From Nereocystis luetkeana (lineage: Eukaryota > Sar > Phaeophyceae > Laminariales > Laminariaceae), in assembly GCA_031213475.1 (NCBI GenBank), contig JARUPZ010000010.1, forward strand, positions 7,480,776 through 7,544,775: DNA of 64,000 nucleotides, given 5' to 3'. Positions within the stretch are counted from its first letter, which is position 1; each line of letters begins with the position of its first letter. The notes under the pieces are model-generated. The model searched no databases and was not told the origin of the DNA. It worked only from the letters and a program-made list of their open reading frames with translations. Positions 1 through 11,830 of the stretch are shown here, piece after piece. Made by a program: the position numbers and the translations under genes.

Positions 1-52
1 GGGAGGGAGGGAGGGGGGGGGGGGAGGAAGGGAGGGAGGGAGGGAGAGGACA
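1..52. repeat. (GGGA)n tract at the window edge
   Basis: GGGA units interrupted by a run of 10 or more G. Confidence 0.95.
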
Positions 53-170
53 CGGTGTTGTCTTTACTAGGAGAGTGTTCGTTCGCCCTACCAGCTCTGC
101 ATGGATTTTCCCACACTGAATTCAAGTAGGTCGTCCCCGAGCGTGGGTAGTGGCAAAAGGGGCCAAACAA

Positions 171-320
171 CCTATTTAGGACTGCAGTCCCGTTTTGGCG
201 ACAACCTACTTGCAATCTGACTGGTTTGCCCCCAAAACGGGACTGCAACTCTAAAATAGTTGACCCATTTAGAACTGCACCCCCTTTTTGGGCGAACAGA
301 CTACTCGGAATTACCGCAGG
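171..320. mobile_element. Family A TTAA-type hairpin, copy 1 plus half copy
   Basis: Inverted repeat around GGACTGCAGTCCCGTTTTGG and CCAAAACGGGACTGCA. A half copy follows to about 320. Family consensus ends are (TTAA)CCCTTTTAGG...CCTAAAAGGG(TTAA). Confidence 0.75.
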
Positions 321-1054
321 ATGCAATGCATCCATTGGGGTTATCAATGCGTGTTCATGGGAGGGGGGCTCTAGAGCGTGCACGTGTGAGAGGGTGGCAG
401 AGAGAGACACGCGTGCTGTCCTACAGCAGAAGGGGCTTTAAGACACGCTCACACGATAGAGTTACGTAGCACGCGAAAAAAAACACGCGTGTGGTCTGCA
501 GCAGTAGCAGCAGTAGAGGCTGGCGGATCTCTTTCGAATCGCACCCTCAGTTTGCTGCGGAAAAACTACTTGGAATTTGTGTGGGAGACGCATGCAGTGG
601 GACGTAAATAGAGCCCACGTGTGGAGTTATGAAACAGAATCAGCGAATATCACTCTCAAATGCATTTATCGCCTCTCGTACTTGTCATACCCCCCCCTCC
701 CCCTATGTTATATACCTGGTATATAAGTATGTAAGTTGGGTTGGCGTCGGTTGACGACGACGCTGGAAAACACGCCTCTCACTGCGTGAGCTAGACAACC
801 AGGGTACCGCTTTTTTCTCTATTTTTAGCGGTCACCACGGTTGGCGGTCGAGTTAGATCCTTTTTGTGCGGGGAGAACTCCGCACAAGGGGGATGATCGT
901 ATCACGTAATGTGTACCAGGTACATGGTAAGGCACTCACGAGACAGTTACATAGTAAATCCGTTGCTGTCTCTGGAAGTGGCCACACCAGAAAGTAAACC
1001 ATTTCTTGGCCACACCAGAAAGTAAACCATTTATTTTTCGCTGTCACTCACATG

Positions 1055-1271
1055 CAAGGAAATCCGCCTCAAAAGCGGTTCTAGTAGGATGCAGCTAACC
1101 CTTCATGCGACTCGCCCAACACCTCACGGCGCTTCGCGCTTGGTGCAGGCAATGTCTGCCTGGTGGGTGCAAACTTGACGCGCTCGATCCCGGCATCGTA
1201 GGGCTGCAAGGGTCTATGGTCGTACGAATGCGGCCATGCACGACATGAGGACCCCCCCCCCCCCCCCCCCC
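1055..1271 (-). repeat. Family F repeat with poly-C end, copy 1
   Basis: Contains GTCTATGGTCGTACGA, GGCCATGCA, AATGTCTGCCTGGT and a long C run. Nearly full-length copies are at 21383-21560 and 60940-61082. Confidence 0.7.
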
Positions 1272-1620
1272 GCGCGCATACGTGCGTTTACGTGATTATT
1301 CACGTCGGAAGAGCGGAACAAACGAAGGCCTTGTACTCATACAGAAGTATGATACCTGGCCCAGGCTAGATTTCTTGCTCGAGAGAAAGGGTGTGTTCCA
1401 CACTTATTTCGGTGACCGCTCCTGATGCCCCCCCCCCCCCCCGCTCCCCTCGAAGGACAGGCTGAGTTTGTTGTGGGCCTTATTTCTATGGCATGCGGCA
1501 TGCCGTATCATGAGCTTATGGCATGCCCCGTCATGAGAGGGCTGGTAGTGTCGTCGTCGATCTTGTTTTTTTTCCAAGCGTATTGGTGTGTTTCGTGTTT
1601 GTGTCGGTGGTGTTCTACTT

Positions 1621-1735
1621 TTACGGGGGGCCATAGTTAATAGGACCTGTGGTACGTACATTAAAAAAAACAACTATATAATTAACCATTTCTACTAACA
1701 ATATTTGGTCCTATTAACTACTGATCCCCCGTAAT
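1621..1735. mobile_element. Family B MITE-like hairpin, copy 1
   Basis: Inverted ends TTACGGGGG(G/A)CCATAG and CCCCCGTAA enclose about 60 bases of AT-rich loop with the landmark ATATTTGGTCCTATT. About 13 copies of 105-115 bp occur in the window. No coding capacity; non-autonomous. Confidence 0.8.
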
Positions 1736-1959
1736 AGATCGTTCGTTCGACCTCGACCCGAAAAAAAAAGGAGGCGTTTGTTTGTCCGCAAGGGCAAGCG
1801 GGGGGGGACCTTTCGGGAAGAATCAAGTTCAGGGTAATTGCCAAGCATCTCAGTATGTTGTTTGTTGTGTTCGGCGCACGGCCAGAGGCGGCGCGGGCGA
1901 CAGACGGTACATATGCCGTGCGTGAAACGGACAAGACATGGTAATTACCGTAAATATCC

Positions 1960-2990
1960 TTGAGTTCATTCGCGCAGGGTTAAATGCGATCGTTTGAGCG
2001 CTGAGCGCTTTGTTTTTTTTTGGGGCAAATGCCAAAATCAGATATACCTGATCCGCTTGAGCCAAAATCAGGTACATTCTAATACCAAGTAAAAAACGCG
2101 TGCCACGAGCGGTGTTATTTCCATGAAAGTCCGGTACAAAAACAAAGCGCCTAAAGCATCAAGCAGTGCCACATGGCCTCCAAAGTATCACCAGGTAATT
2201 GTTTTCTTTTCTTTGGGGTGTAGATACCACGGGCTCCACTTGGACCTGCAGAGAGTCACTACTACTACGGGGGACCATAGTTAATAGGACCAAATATTGT
2301 TAGTAAAAATGGTTAAACATATAGGTTTTTAGGTGTACCATAGGTCCTGTTAACTATGGTCCCCCGTAATAATACAGACTTCGTTTGTTTCGCCACAACG
2401 GGAGCGCCAAGAGTATTTACTCTGCCCCCCCCCCCCCCCCGTTGACAGCTTTAAATCTTCTAGACCGTCCTCGCGGAACCGCCTGCTCGCCGCCTGCTCG
2501 CCGCCTGCTCGGCGCGAAATTATCTTGCCGTACCAAACCTGAGACCACCTCGACTAGGGGTGGTGCAGACGAAGACCATGGTGCTGTATAGACTGCTACC
2601 TGGTATGACCATAGAAAACAGCAGAGTACACATCACAACAACTAGCTGAAGTTTTTTCGCACACCCCAGTGAAGAAAAAGTGACACCAGCGTACGCATGT
2701 AACTACATGTCTGCATGTAATGTATGCATGTATAAATACGTGTTTTACATATGGCCTCTCTGATTGGTTCAAAGTTAGGAAAAATCAGTCGAAAGCTAGA
2801 CAGAGTAGCAAAAAACAGGTATACCTTGGCCTTTTCGAGCCAAAATCAGTTACGATGTTAGCCTGGCCAATAGCAGGGCTCCTGGGGTGTGTGTTTTGTA
2901 CTTGTTTTTAGCATGTAACTGATTTTGGCCGAAAAGTAGCCAGGTATACCTGATTTTGGCTAAAACCCTTTTTTTTATTGAGAAGACAAT
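1960..2990 (+). repeat. Family C dispersed repeat, copy 1
   Basis: About 0.9 kb with recurring TGATTTTGGC/GCCAAAATCA motifs and GGTATACCTG. It matches the reverse complement of 41410-42325 along its length, including GTTGACAGCTTTAAATCTTC. It holds a short poly-C tract. No intact ORF was recognised. Confidence 0.8.
2266..2371. mobile_element. Family B hairpin, copy 2, inserted in a family C repeat
   Basis: Same inverted ends as copy 1. The second family C copy (41.4-42.3 kb) lacks this hairpin at the matching position, so it is an insertion. Confidence 0.85.
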
Positions 2991-3160
2991 GACAAATACC
3001 AAGGTGTTTTCGGAAACACCTGGGTGGAGAGCCTCCCGAATAGAGAAGGTGCGACTCTAGCACCCTTTGACCGTTGCTAAGAGAAAAAATCGAGCACTGA
3101 AAAGCGATCGCACCCCCGTGTGAAATCAAAAGCTCTCTACGGTACTCCATAACGCCTCGT
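2990..3160 (+). repeat. Family J dispersed repeat, copy 1
   Basis: Shares GTGCTGAAAAGCGATCG-type sequence and surrounding bases with 28390-28510. Confidence 0.5.
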
Positions 3161-3619
3161 GCAGCAGTCGCCTATGGTCGGAAATATAGGAACATTCGGG
3201 CTCTGGTGTCAAAATCAAAAGGTAGTTATATTTCCGTCCGTAGTGGTATAAGGTAGGTTATTTGTACTACAGTATAAGTGGCACGGTTAATAGCGTACTG
3301 CTGTGCCTTTGGCGGTCGCGGTGTTTTGCTCGACCTTCGCCTAGAAGGCCAAGCCAAGGCTACCCGAGCTAAATAATTTTATATATTTCTTACCCCGGTT
3401 CCTATCTCCGGTTCCCAGCCCTTGCCGTGGCGCGCGGTATCCCCCCACTCCTCTGACTAACCCACTTGCCGATAACCGCCCGCCGCCGTCGCCGCCGCCG
3501 CCGCTCGTTTCATCCCCTTTCTCTTTTTTGTCGCCGAACTCCGGCGGCAGTGGAGGGTATCAGTTCGGACAAGGTTGCCTCCACATCTTATCGCCCCGTC
3601 ACTGGGTGAGTAAGGTCAC

Positions 3620-3770
3620 CGACCGGAGCCCTCCACCCCCCCCCCCCCCCCCCCGATCCCTCCTTGTCTCTCTCCCCCCCTCCCTCCCTCCCTCCCTCCC
3701 TCCCTCCCTCCCTCCCTCCCCCCCTCCCCCCCCTCCCCTCTCCATCCGCATTTGCAGCCCTTTAGCGCTG
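3620..3770. repeat. Poly-C and (CCCT)n tract
   Basis: A C run of about 20 bases, then about 10 CCCT units. Upstream CCG repeats and a strong donor-like GTGAGTAAGG at 3606 might mark a promoter or first exon, but no start codon is convincing. Confidence 0.8.
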
Positions 3771-3793
3771 TGTCCCCCAGGCTACATACACCA

Positions 3794-3902
3794 TTAACCC
3801 TTAAGGGACTGCAGTCCCGTTTTGGGGACGGAGTAGTTATAATTTGAGTGGCTTGTCCCCCAAAGCGGGACTGCAGTTTTCCCTACAAGGTTGTAAGGGT
3901 TG
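3794..3902. mobile_element. Family A hairpin, copy 2
   Basis: Starts TTAACCCTTAAGGGACTGCA; the right arm has GTCCCCCAAAGCGGGACTGC. Confidence 0.78.
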
Positions 3903-4251
3903 TAAGTTGGCTGGACTTCCCGGCTAGTTGGTAAACTGGTGAAAGCCAGCCAACTAACTGACCTCAGTTGGTTACAGTAAAGTAGTCGGCTGGCGCTATT
4001 TAGCTTAATTTTACATATACTTTAAGTAACTATTTTTATAATACGAAACACCAATGGCCTTCGGCACCGTCGATGGCGATGCTGGGTTTCTATGCGTTTT
4101 GAGTGCGAGGGTAGACCTCTCAGCTCTCGCTCCCTCTCTCGAGTGAGTGATACCACGGGAAATGGCGCACCCCGTGTGGCAAAGAAGCCTTCCGTAAACA
4201 AGTGAACCCAAGTAGTCAGATAGTTGGCACCGCTGCAACTACATTACACTA

Positions 4252-4364
4252 TTACGGGGGGCCATAGTTAACAGGACCTATGGTATACATAAAAACCTAC
4301 CAGGTATATGTTTAACCATTTTTACTAACAATATTTGGTCCTGTTAACTATGGCCCCCCGTAAT
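4252..4364. mobile_element. Family B hairpin, copy 3
   Basis: Complete inverted ends. Separated from copy 4 by only 13 bases. Confidence 0.85.
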
Positions 4365-4377
4365 AGCTAGCCAACTA

Positions 4378-4492
4378 TTACGGGAGACCATAGTAAATAC
4401 CATGGTAGGACATACGGTACACACAAAAACCTATATATTTACCCATTTTTACTAACAATATTTGGTCCTATTTACTATGGTCCCCCCGTAAT
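4378..4492. mobile_element. Family B hairpin, copy 4
   Basis: Complete copy next to copy 3, same orientation of loop landmarks. Confidence 0.85.
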
Positions 4493-5389
4493 ACCTGCTG
4501 TAACTGGCGACTTTCAGTCATGCAACTCACATCCCTCGTTGTTGTAGTGCTAATACTTACGTGGCGCTGTGATGGTATATTTTACAATAGGTATCGTTGT
4601 AGCGCGAGCTATAATACCCTATTTTTTGTTTGTGATATACGGTGGTGGTCGTCGGGTGAAACGTACAATACTAGACGGCCCGGCGCGCTTCGGAGGCGGA
4701 TTGATGCGCGGGGTCCCCTGTCCCCTTCCTTGGGAGTTCCTCACTAAAATCGTTTTTTGTTCCTGCACAAGACGTGCCTTGTGTAGCGTTTGGTCGTACA
4801 GTTAGAGAACCTTACGCTGACATAGGCGACATAGGCATGAAGTACTGCTGTAGCGTGATGAGCAAAATCACGGACGATCACGGGTTCAGAAGTACGCACC
4901 CAAGTACTTGGGACAAGATGGCTGTAAATTGTGTTTGGTATTTTTCGCAGCAGGAAATGGCTAAAGGCCACTGTAGACTTGAGGCTAGGTTTAAGCCTAG
5001 CCTTGAAGGCGAGGGCCTAGCGGTACCCGTTACTGCTGAGTGCTCGTTGGTTGGCTGGCTCACCTGACTGTTGTCGGCCCTGACCGTGATTTTTGTTCCG
5101 GCCCGAACAAACGGAAGGCCGTGTGTATTAATATCACTCGCATTGTATTTTTGGTTTTGTGCCACTTTTTTCCCGCCCGCTTGCCGTTTCCGCGAAGCAA
5201 AAAAATGGAGCGCAGCACGAACGTCAAGATGGGATGCGTGGAAAGTTTTCGATGGGAGGCGAAAGAGGCGAGTCATCTTCCGAGAAACTTTCAAGTATAA
5301 ATTCAACACACATCGGGCAGACCGGATCCCCGTTTCTTGGAGGCGTGTTTTTGCCCGCGGTAGGGGTATCACCCAATTTTTGTTAGGCT
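4493..5389. other. Unassigned intergenic stretch
   Basis: Unique-looking sequence. Open frames on both strands are short and show no splice-bounded coding signal. Confidence 0.6.
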
Positions 5390-5965
5390 ATGATACTCCT
5401 TTGAGGAGCTCTGTACCTCGCCCCAAAGCTGATTTTGAGAAAAGTTAGAAGTGCGGCCCGATGAACTATCCCAAAAGCCTATCATCACGGAGGCCTAGAG
5501 TGAAAAGGCCCAAGATGAGCCCAAAGCACCTACGTTCGGTCCGTCGTACCTCAATAACTACTGCGTGAATCGACAGCGGTGTCTGTTTAAAATACGATGC
5601 TGACGATAGGCTTTCCATCGATATTACGTTTGCCTTCTTCATAAATACACGGGTAAGCGCCTCTCTTTCCCCCGTTTTAGGCTTACATATTAGGGGCCAC
5701 CGCGATAATAGTAGGTGTATCACGAATATTATTGTAAAACAGTTACCAGGTTATGATAAGTTCCAACGATTTTGGGTTAAGGAGCACGGCCAGTCCCAGT
5801 GGCATATTTTGGCCAAAAAGTGCTGTCCCTATCGCAGCACGCCTCGTTACTGGTACTACGTTAAGATTTACTAAAAAAAATCGCTTACACGCACTGGAAT
5901 GTATTGTGACGCCCGGGACCTCTCCCTGCCTAGTGAGAGTCTGAGCCGGGCAACCTGGCATCATT
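5390..5965. repeat. Family M dispersed repeat, copy 1
   Basis: Segments match 12430-12730 (TTGAGGAGCTC...TACCTC) and 24983-25150 (GATAGGCTTTCCATC, then CCCCCGTTTT). Degenerate, non-coding. Confidence 0.55.
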
Positions 5966-6414
5966 ACTGTAGTTGCTTAAAAAGAGGTATTGCCAAACAC
6001 CAGGTACGTGGTAACTATTTTGTACGTATTTCAATCGGACACTAGAATGATAATGATGGACGATCACCTCCCATCCCGGCTTTGTTTGTTTCTGTTACCT
6101 TTTCCCTCTTGCTTGAATTATAACGACACTATTAATACTGCTGTAGAAATAAGTCCGGAAAACATTCTGCAATCAATTTCCACAAAAGATTACTCGCGAA
6201 ACCTCCTCAGGACTGTATTTTTTTGTTTTCGGGAAAGCTTTGTTGGGTTTGATATACTGCTGTCGTACGAATGAGATATTTTTTGCAGTATTGCTTTGTT
6301 ACAGCAGTGTACTTGTACCATGCGAGGCTTAAGGACGCCTTTTCTGCCGTCTGCACGTGATGTGCCGTGCTCTGCTGATGTGCTGTGTTGTGTTTTTACG
6401 TGCCGTGCTGTCCT
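5966..6414. other. Unassigned intergenic stretch
   Basis: No repeat or coding signal recognised between family M copy 1 and the pentamer array. Confidence 0.55.
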
Positions 6415-6495
6415 GCCCTGTGCTGCGCTGTGCTGTGTGCTGTGCTGTGCTGTGCTGTGCTGTGCTGTGCTGTGCTGTGCTGTGTTGTGTTGTTG
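6415..6495. repeat. (TGTGC)n pentamer array
   Basis: About 14 near-perfect GTGCT-type units. All three + frames stay open only because the repeat lacks stop codons. Confidence 0.95.
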
Positions 6496-7077
6496 TGCGT
6501 GTCCCAGAGCCCTCTCAGGCTGCCGCCGCTGCCCATGCAGGACCCTGTGCTCACTCGGTTTTCAAGGCTTCGCTCTCCGGCCCCGAACAGAAAAATCACG
6601 AACGTCCATTGGGGTCATCACTTGAACAAGGGATGGTCTGAGTTCCTGAAGCAGAGGTATCAATTTTTGTGTGTTTCGTTTTTTTCGTGTTTTTTTTCTT
6701 CTTCATCTCTCCCTTTCTCAGCGTGTATCTCATGCTGCTGCACCTTGTTTATGGAGAGAGGGAGTGTTCGTGATTCGATTGTTTTTTTTGTTTTGTGTTG
6801 TTCGTTTTCCGAATATTATATGTGCTGGTGCATGTCTTTTTGCACGTCCTCAAGTGAGTCAAGCGCTGCTGTTGTTTTTGCTGTTGTCGTTACTTTTCGG
6901 AGCGTCTTTTGAAGACGTGCCTGCCTATCGAGGGTAGCTTAGGGCCCATTGAATGCGAAAAAATGGTCGAGGGTCACTTTGTACGACACGAACAGAACCA
7001 ACCCTGACCCTAACCGTAAGCCAGTCAGACCCAATCAACCATTGGTTGGCATTCCAAAACAGGTCCCGATATCGCGC
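6496..7077. other. T-rich intergenic stretch with family K repeat
   Basis: T-rich to 6940. Then 6955-7055 (GTCGAGGGTCACTTTGTACG) resembles 8517-8625. No gene seen. Confidence 0.5.
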
Positions 7078-7945
7078 CGCTATGCTTCAGCCAACAATAC
7101 CGGCACTATATATAGCGGCAACCGGCACTATCAATACCACCCTGCCACACTGGTTATTATCCCATCTGTGCGAAAGCGACTATTTCACAGGCACTATACG
7201 TAGCGGGCAGCCGGCACTACTATACTCAATCGGCACTATCGAAGGATAGAGGGGCCACTGCTGCTGTAGATGCTCCGTTTGTCTCGTGCGCAGTGTGTGC
7301 GAACCATTCTGTCGAACAGGTTGTGAGCTCTACCGCTCACTCTCTCCTCCTCGGCAGCTCCGGCGTACGGCGAATACGAACTACACGCCCGCCTGAAATA
7401 TGGGGCTTGCCTCAATGGTTTTATTGCCTGAATAGGGCATGCCTCAAAAGGGGCATGCAAGAAGAGGGCATGCTTCACCCTTTTAGAACTCCAATCCCGT
7501 TGAACGCCAATCCCGTTTGTGGGGACAAACCACTCAAATTCCAAGTGATATGTCCCCAATTGTCCCCAAAACGAGACTGCAGTCCTAAAAGAGTTAAATG
7601 TCTCACTTTCGAGCGGGCTGAAGCCGTTGACCCTGCAGGGCATGCCTTATTTTTTATTTTCGGACCTGGGTGAAGTCGGGTATCCGCGCTCGCCCGACCG
7701 ATTTTCCCCCCGTCTTTTTGTTTCTTCATGCCTAGCTTCCGCCAGCGCACACGGCCACGTACAGTACAGTAGTTGTCCCTCTATAGTGCCGATTGAGTAT
7801 GATAGTGCCGGGTGCCCGCTATAATAATGCCTGTGGAATAATCGCTTTGGCACAGATGGGATAATAACCAGTGTGTCTGTGTGTTATTGATATATAGTGC
7901 CGGTTGCCGCTATAATAGTGCCGGTAGTGTTGGCTGGCGCATACA
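7078..7945. mobile_element. Fold-back element with about 165-bp inverted arms
   Basis: The left arm (about 7085-7252) and right arm (about 7779-7945) are near reverse complements. Both are built from CCGGCACTAT motifs and share TGGTTATTATCCCATCTGTG. The spacer carries family A copy 3. No transposase frame recognised. Confidence 0.8.
7477..7597. mobile_element. Family A hairpin, copy 3, inside the fold-back element
   Basis: The ends CCCTTTTAGAACT and AGTCCTAAAAGAGTTAA face each other. It occupies the spacer of the 7.08-7.95 kb inverted repeat. Confidence 0.75.
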
Positions 7946-8009
7946 CACATACCGGCACTATCATACAGGGACCGGCACTACTGCTGCACCTGGACAATTA
8001 CCGTACTGC

Positions 8010-8845
8010 CTGCCGTGGACCACAGCAGTTACATTTCACCAGGAGCACGAGCAGCAGTTGTTACGACTTATTCGAGAAAATTGTTGGCGCATACTGCTGA
8101 GTACGAAACGGAGGGTATTCATGGCTACATCCCGTTGGCGTGTACCTGGTATCCTAAAAAAAACACCTGGTTTGCAATTTTTTATTTTTTTTTTCTATTG
8201 TAGTCGGTCTCGTACATATTAGCAATCTTAACCCACGAAAAACAGTATCATCATGAAGGCAACTTGGAAAAAGTGACCGAAATGACGCTTTTTAACCTAA
8301 TTACTCTCGGGTTTTGGTTGATCTGTTGGTTGGGTTAACTCTCTGGGCCTTCGGATTGACCTGTTTGACCAATCAGCTCCTCATGTTTTTTTTTTTCCAA
8401 ATGTCTATATGCTCCAACCAAATTGGATTATCGTAGGAGTATTGGGCGTAAGCTTTTTTTAACCAGATCTCCAAGGAGGATAAAAAAAGAAAAAAAAACA
8501 AACAACCCTATTTGCTGGAGAAAATGGTTGAGGGTCACTGTGTACGAGACGGATAGCACTAACTCTAACGCTCAGGCAACCACACCCAATTAACCAGTTG
8601 GTTAGCGTTAGTATCGCACACCAGTGTACCTCAACCATTTCCCTCGACTAAATGGCAACACTCTTCTGCCCAGACGAAGGGCCTGTAACACTACCCGCGG
8701 GTTGACTGACTCCGATCGGCCTACGGTTAGGACCAGTTAGTGTTCGTCTCGCCCTGTACACCAGAGTTGCGTCAACCATTTGGTGGGATAAGTGGTAAGC
8801 TACCCGCAGCGTGAGTTCGTATTAATAGCAAGAGAGAGCTATGCC
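8010..8845. other. Intergenic stretch with family K repeat
   Basis: The part from 8517 to 8625 matches 6955-7055. Between 8640 and 8790 CAACCATTT motifs recur in both orientations. No coding signal. Confidence 0.45.
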
Positions 8846-8849
8846 CTTT

Positions 8850-9074
8850 TCGGGCGTAAGTGCAGCCCGTTTTGGGCGACAAAGTGCTTAGAATTCGAGT
8901 GCTTCGTCCGCGAAACGAGACTGCAGTCCTCGAAAGGGTTGTAGGTCCTTATAGTTCCGCCCATAGCGGTGTGTATCTTGAACCTTTTAGGACCGCAGTT
9001 CCGTTTGTGGGGACACACCAGTCAAATTATACGTTGTTTGTCCCCAAAACGGGACTGCAGCCCTAAAAGGCTCA
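8850..9074. mobile_element. Family A hairpins, copies 4 and 5
   Basis: Copy 4 lies at 8850-8941. Copy 5 at 8980-9074 lies inside segmental duplication copy D1. Confidence 0.72.
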
Positions 9075-9560
9075 AGGGGGGTTGTAATTCTTTCATTTCG
9101 CAAAAGAGGTACGTATATACCTGGTACACGATATACTTGATATACATAGATCGAAACTACTGTACAGCGGTATATGTATGTATTGTATTATAACATCCAC
9201 TTCGATACGAAACCTGCACACGAAAAATCGAATCGTGTGTACGATTTCGATATTCGGTATGCACGTCGAAAAATTTCACACCCCAGACGGATCATCTGCA
9301 GATCATTCCCAAGATTGCGTATGTCGTGCCTGTCGTATCTAGTATGATGACATGGCTTTGCATTGCCCACTGCAGTGCACACTGCACACGTGGCAACGTA
9401 GTATCTCTGTGGCGTAGCTTTGTGACCACAGAACTTGTATCTCTTCTAGGATTGAAGAATCGGCACGGACACTGGTTGTGCTGGATGTCGACGGGTAGAA
9501 AGAACGGTTTAATGTGAAGAACACACACACACTTGGTGATCTAGATCTTTCAGAGCAGTG
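8946..9560 (+). repeat. Segmental duplication D, copy 1, with 219-bp insertion
   Basis: The parts 8946-9314 and 9534-9560 match 10983-11366 almost base for base. The intervening 9315-9533 is absent from copy 2, and its end (GGCACGGACACTGGTTGTGC) matches 41830-41900. Confidence 0.88.
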
Positions 9561-10982
9561 CAGTCGTATACGGGTATATACGAGCGAATTAGGGACTGCC
9601 TGGTATGTCCAGTGCTGGGGGCATCGTATCGACCGGGTGTTGCCATCCATCCACCCCCTGGCATCCACACCCGTGCCTTCTTAGGCTGACATTGAACCAA
9701 GTCTTGGTACATACCGTGGTATCTATTTTAAGTTTTGTTGGTTGTCGGGTTCGTATAGACTATTTTTTTTTTTTGTTAGTCGGTATCGTATCGATTACAT
9801 TTCTTTTTATTCATCGGTATCGCATCGACTATTTTTTTTGTTTTGTTTATCGGTATCGTTTCAAACTCGATTCCGATATCGATATCCGATATCCAGCAGT
9901 GTTAATTTAATAGAAGAGTAGTGGAGGGACCCCTTTCGACTTTGTTGGAAGCGTCCACCGTACGCCGTCAACCTAACTCACAAAAGTTGACGAGTGTAGT
10001 TGTTATGTGTAGACATCCTGTGTCGAGAGTTCCTAGCGACAGCTCCGATGTACCCTGCAGCAGTGTGATACCATGTACTCGTATCCTACAGCAGTGTGAT
10101 ACCTGTACAGGCACACAGCAATAGCAAATAGCATGATGACAAAAAAAAAATACAGCTGAAATTGAACCTGAGCTCTCGGTTCCTACCGCGGTAGGGTACA
10201 CACACATATATGCACACGCACGCTCACACGCACGCCAGCAGCAGCACCGTTCGTAGTCGTCACTAAAAAACCGTGGCTGCCTACCTAGCCTCTTGGAGGA
10301 CTGCTGTGATACGTGACGAACAGCAGCAGTGGTGCAAAATATAGAGAATCGAAAACTCGGGGTTTCCATAGACCTGCTTGGCTCTAGCTGAGCGGAAGGC
10401 CTCCCCGCGATTAATTGCCATATTTCGCGACCAGATGGACGCCCTGAGCAAGCGCCACTGAAGCCGCTTGCGTGTCTCGCCGCCGAGAGGGGGAGCAAAG
10501 AGCCACGGCCGGAGGAGAAAGGCAGAAGAATTCCGGGAAAAAAAAGACTATTTGGTACATGCTGTAGTAATACTGATATCAATAGTGGTTCAGCCTCGGT
10601 GCGAATCGAACATCCTCACCTTTTGATTGATTTCACTGCCGTATTTTTTTGCGTCATCTTTGCTTGAGGTGTATGCACCATGTGCATCAATCAGTCATGG
10701 ATGTGTGTCGTACTGCTTTGTATTTGCATTTGTGTGTTGCGTTTTTTTTCTTCTCTCCTTCCTATTTTTCTTGAGGTATTTATTTTCACTCGAGAGTTCT
10801 TCGGAGGCTTGCCCTGTGACCACGGACTATATTATTGGCGACAGGTTAATGCGAGAACAGCGACAAGTGCTACTGCTGTTGATTGGCATAATTACAGCCT
10901 GTTAATAAAATGCTATGCTACCAGGTATCACTCCGGCCGATAAATGGAAGAACCGCTTGGTCTTGATGTTTATGTATACACG
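9561..10982. other. Unassigned intergenic stretch
   Basis: T-rich with ATCGGTATCG repeats at 9780-9890. A 204-codon frame on the minus strand (9968-10582) shows no family and has low-complexity Cys/Ser-rich composition. Confidence 0.5.
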
Positions 10983-11366
10983 GTCCTTATAGTTCCGCCC
11001 ATAGCGGTGTATCTTGAACCTTTTAGGACCGCAGTCCCGTTTGTGGGGACACAGCAGTCAAATTATACGTTGTTTGTCCCCAAAACGGGACTGCAGTCCT
11101 AAAAGGCTTAAGGGGGGTTGCAATTATTTCATTTCGCAAAAGAGGTACGTATATACACGATATACTTGATATACATAGATCGAAACTACTGTACAGCGGT
11201 ATATGTATGTATTGTACTATACATCCACTTCGATACGAAACCTGCACACGAAAAATCGAATCGTGTGTACGATTTCGATATTCGGTATGCACGTCGAAAA
11301 ATTTCACACCCCGGACGGATCATCTGCAGATCATTCCCACTTGGTGATCTAGATCTTTCAGAGCAG
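10983..11366 (+). repeat. Segmental duplication D, copy 2
   Basis: Direct repeat of 8946-9314 about 2 kb away, including family A copy 6. It runs straight into family E copy 1. Confidence 0.88.
11016..11111. mobile_element. Family A hairpin, copy 6
   Basis: Paralogue of copy 5, carried inside segmental duplication copy D2. Confidence 0.8.
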
Positions 11367-11572
11367 ATCTATCTATTCTTGATCTGTATGATCTAGATCA
11401 TGTTGCCGGGTGGGAGCCGTATATTCTGCATGATCTAGCACCTGTTTCTTCCTGGGTGGAATCTGTACTGTACAGATACTGCACAGCATCTTGTAACGGC
11501 AGGGTATATATAGGTTCTAGATGATCTATCTGTAGATAGATAGATAGATAGGTAGATCATGATCTGTCTGTC
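11345..11572 (+). repeat. Family E element, copy 1, just upstream of MSS51-like exon A
   Basis: Family layout: GATCTAGATC-rich left end, GTTGCCGGGTGGGAGCCGTA, TGTACTGTACAGAT, AACGGCAGG, then GATGATCTATCTGTAGATAG right end. Its ends are roughly complementary. About 230 bp. Confidence 0.8.
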
Positions 11573-11635
11573 CGAGGTGTTGAAAGAAGTGGTGCGTGTA
11601 TGCGCTTTTCTTGACGAGGCAGGCTCGGAGAGCAG

Positions 11636-11830
11636 CGGGCGCTACTGGAGGTTGCGTTAGAGAGCACGGCGCTAAAGGACGGCCTGTCGGGGCCTCTGTC
11701 GATCGTACACCTCATCTACCTCCACGCTTCGTGTTTGTCGAACGAGGACAATGGCAAAGTGCTCGACAATCTCAACTCACACGACCCCCTCCACATCGTG
11801 GTGGTCGGAGCCAGTGCCGTCAACGAGGAG
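11636..11830 (+). CDS. MSS51-like exon A
   Basis: Has 65 codons if the acceptor is GAGAGCAG; an acceptor at 11621-11622 (GAGGCAG) would add 13 nt. Contains GLSGPLSIVHLIYLH and DPLHIVVVGASAVNEE, then donor GTGATT. An in-frame stop at 11612 forbids a longer reading. Confidence 0.6.

Noticed and set aside
9968..10582. 204-codon minus-strand frame
   Set aside because: No recognised domain, Cys/Ser-rich composition and overlap with CAGCAG and CACACG simple sequence. Probably chance.
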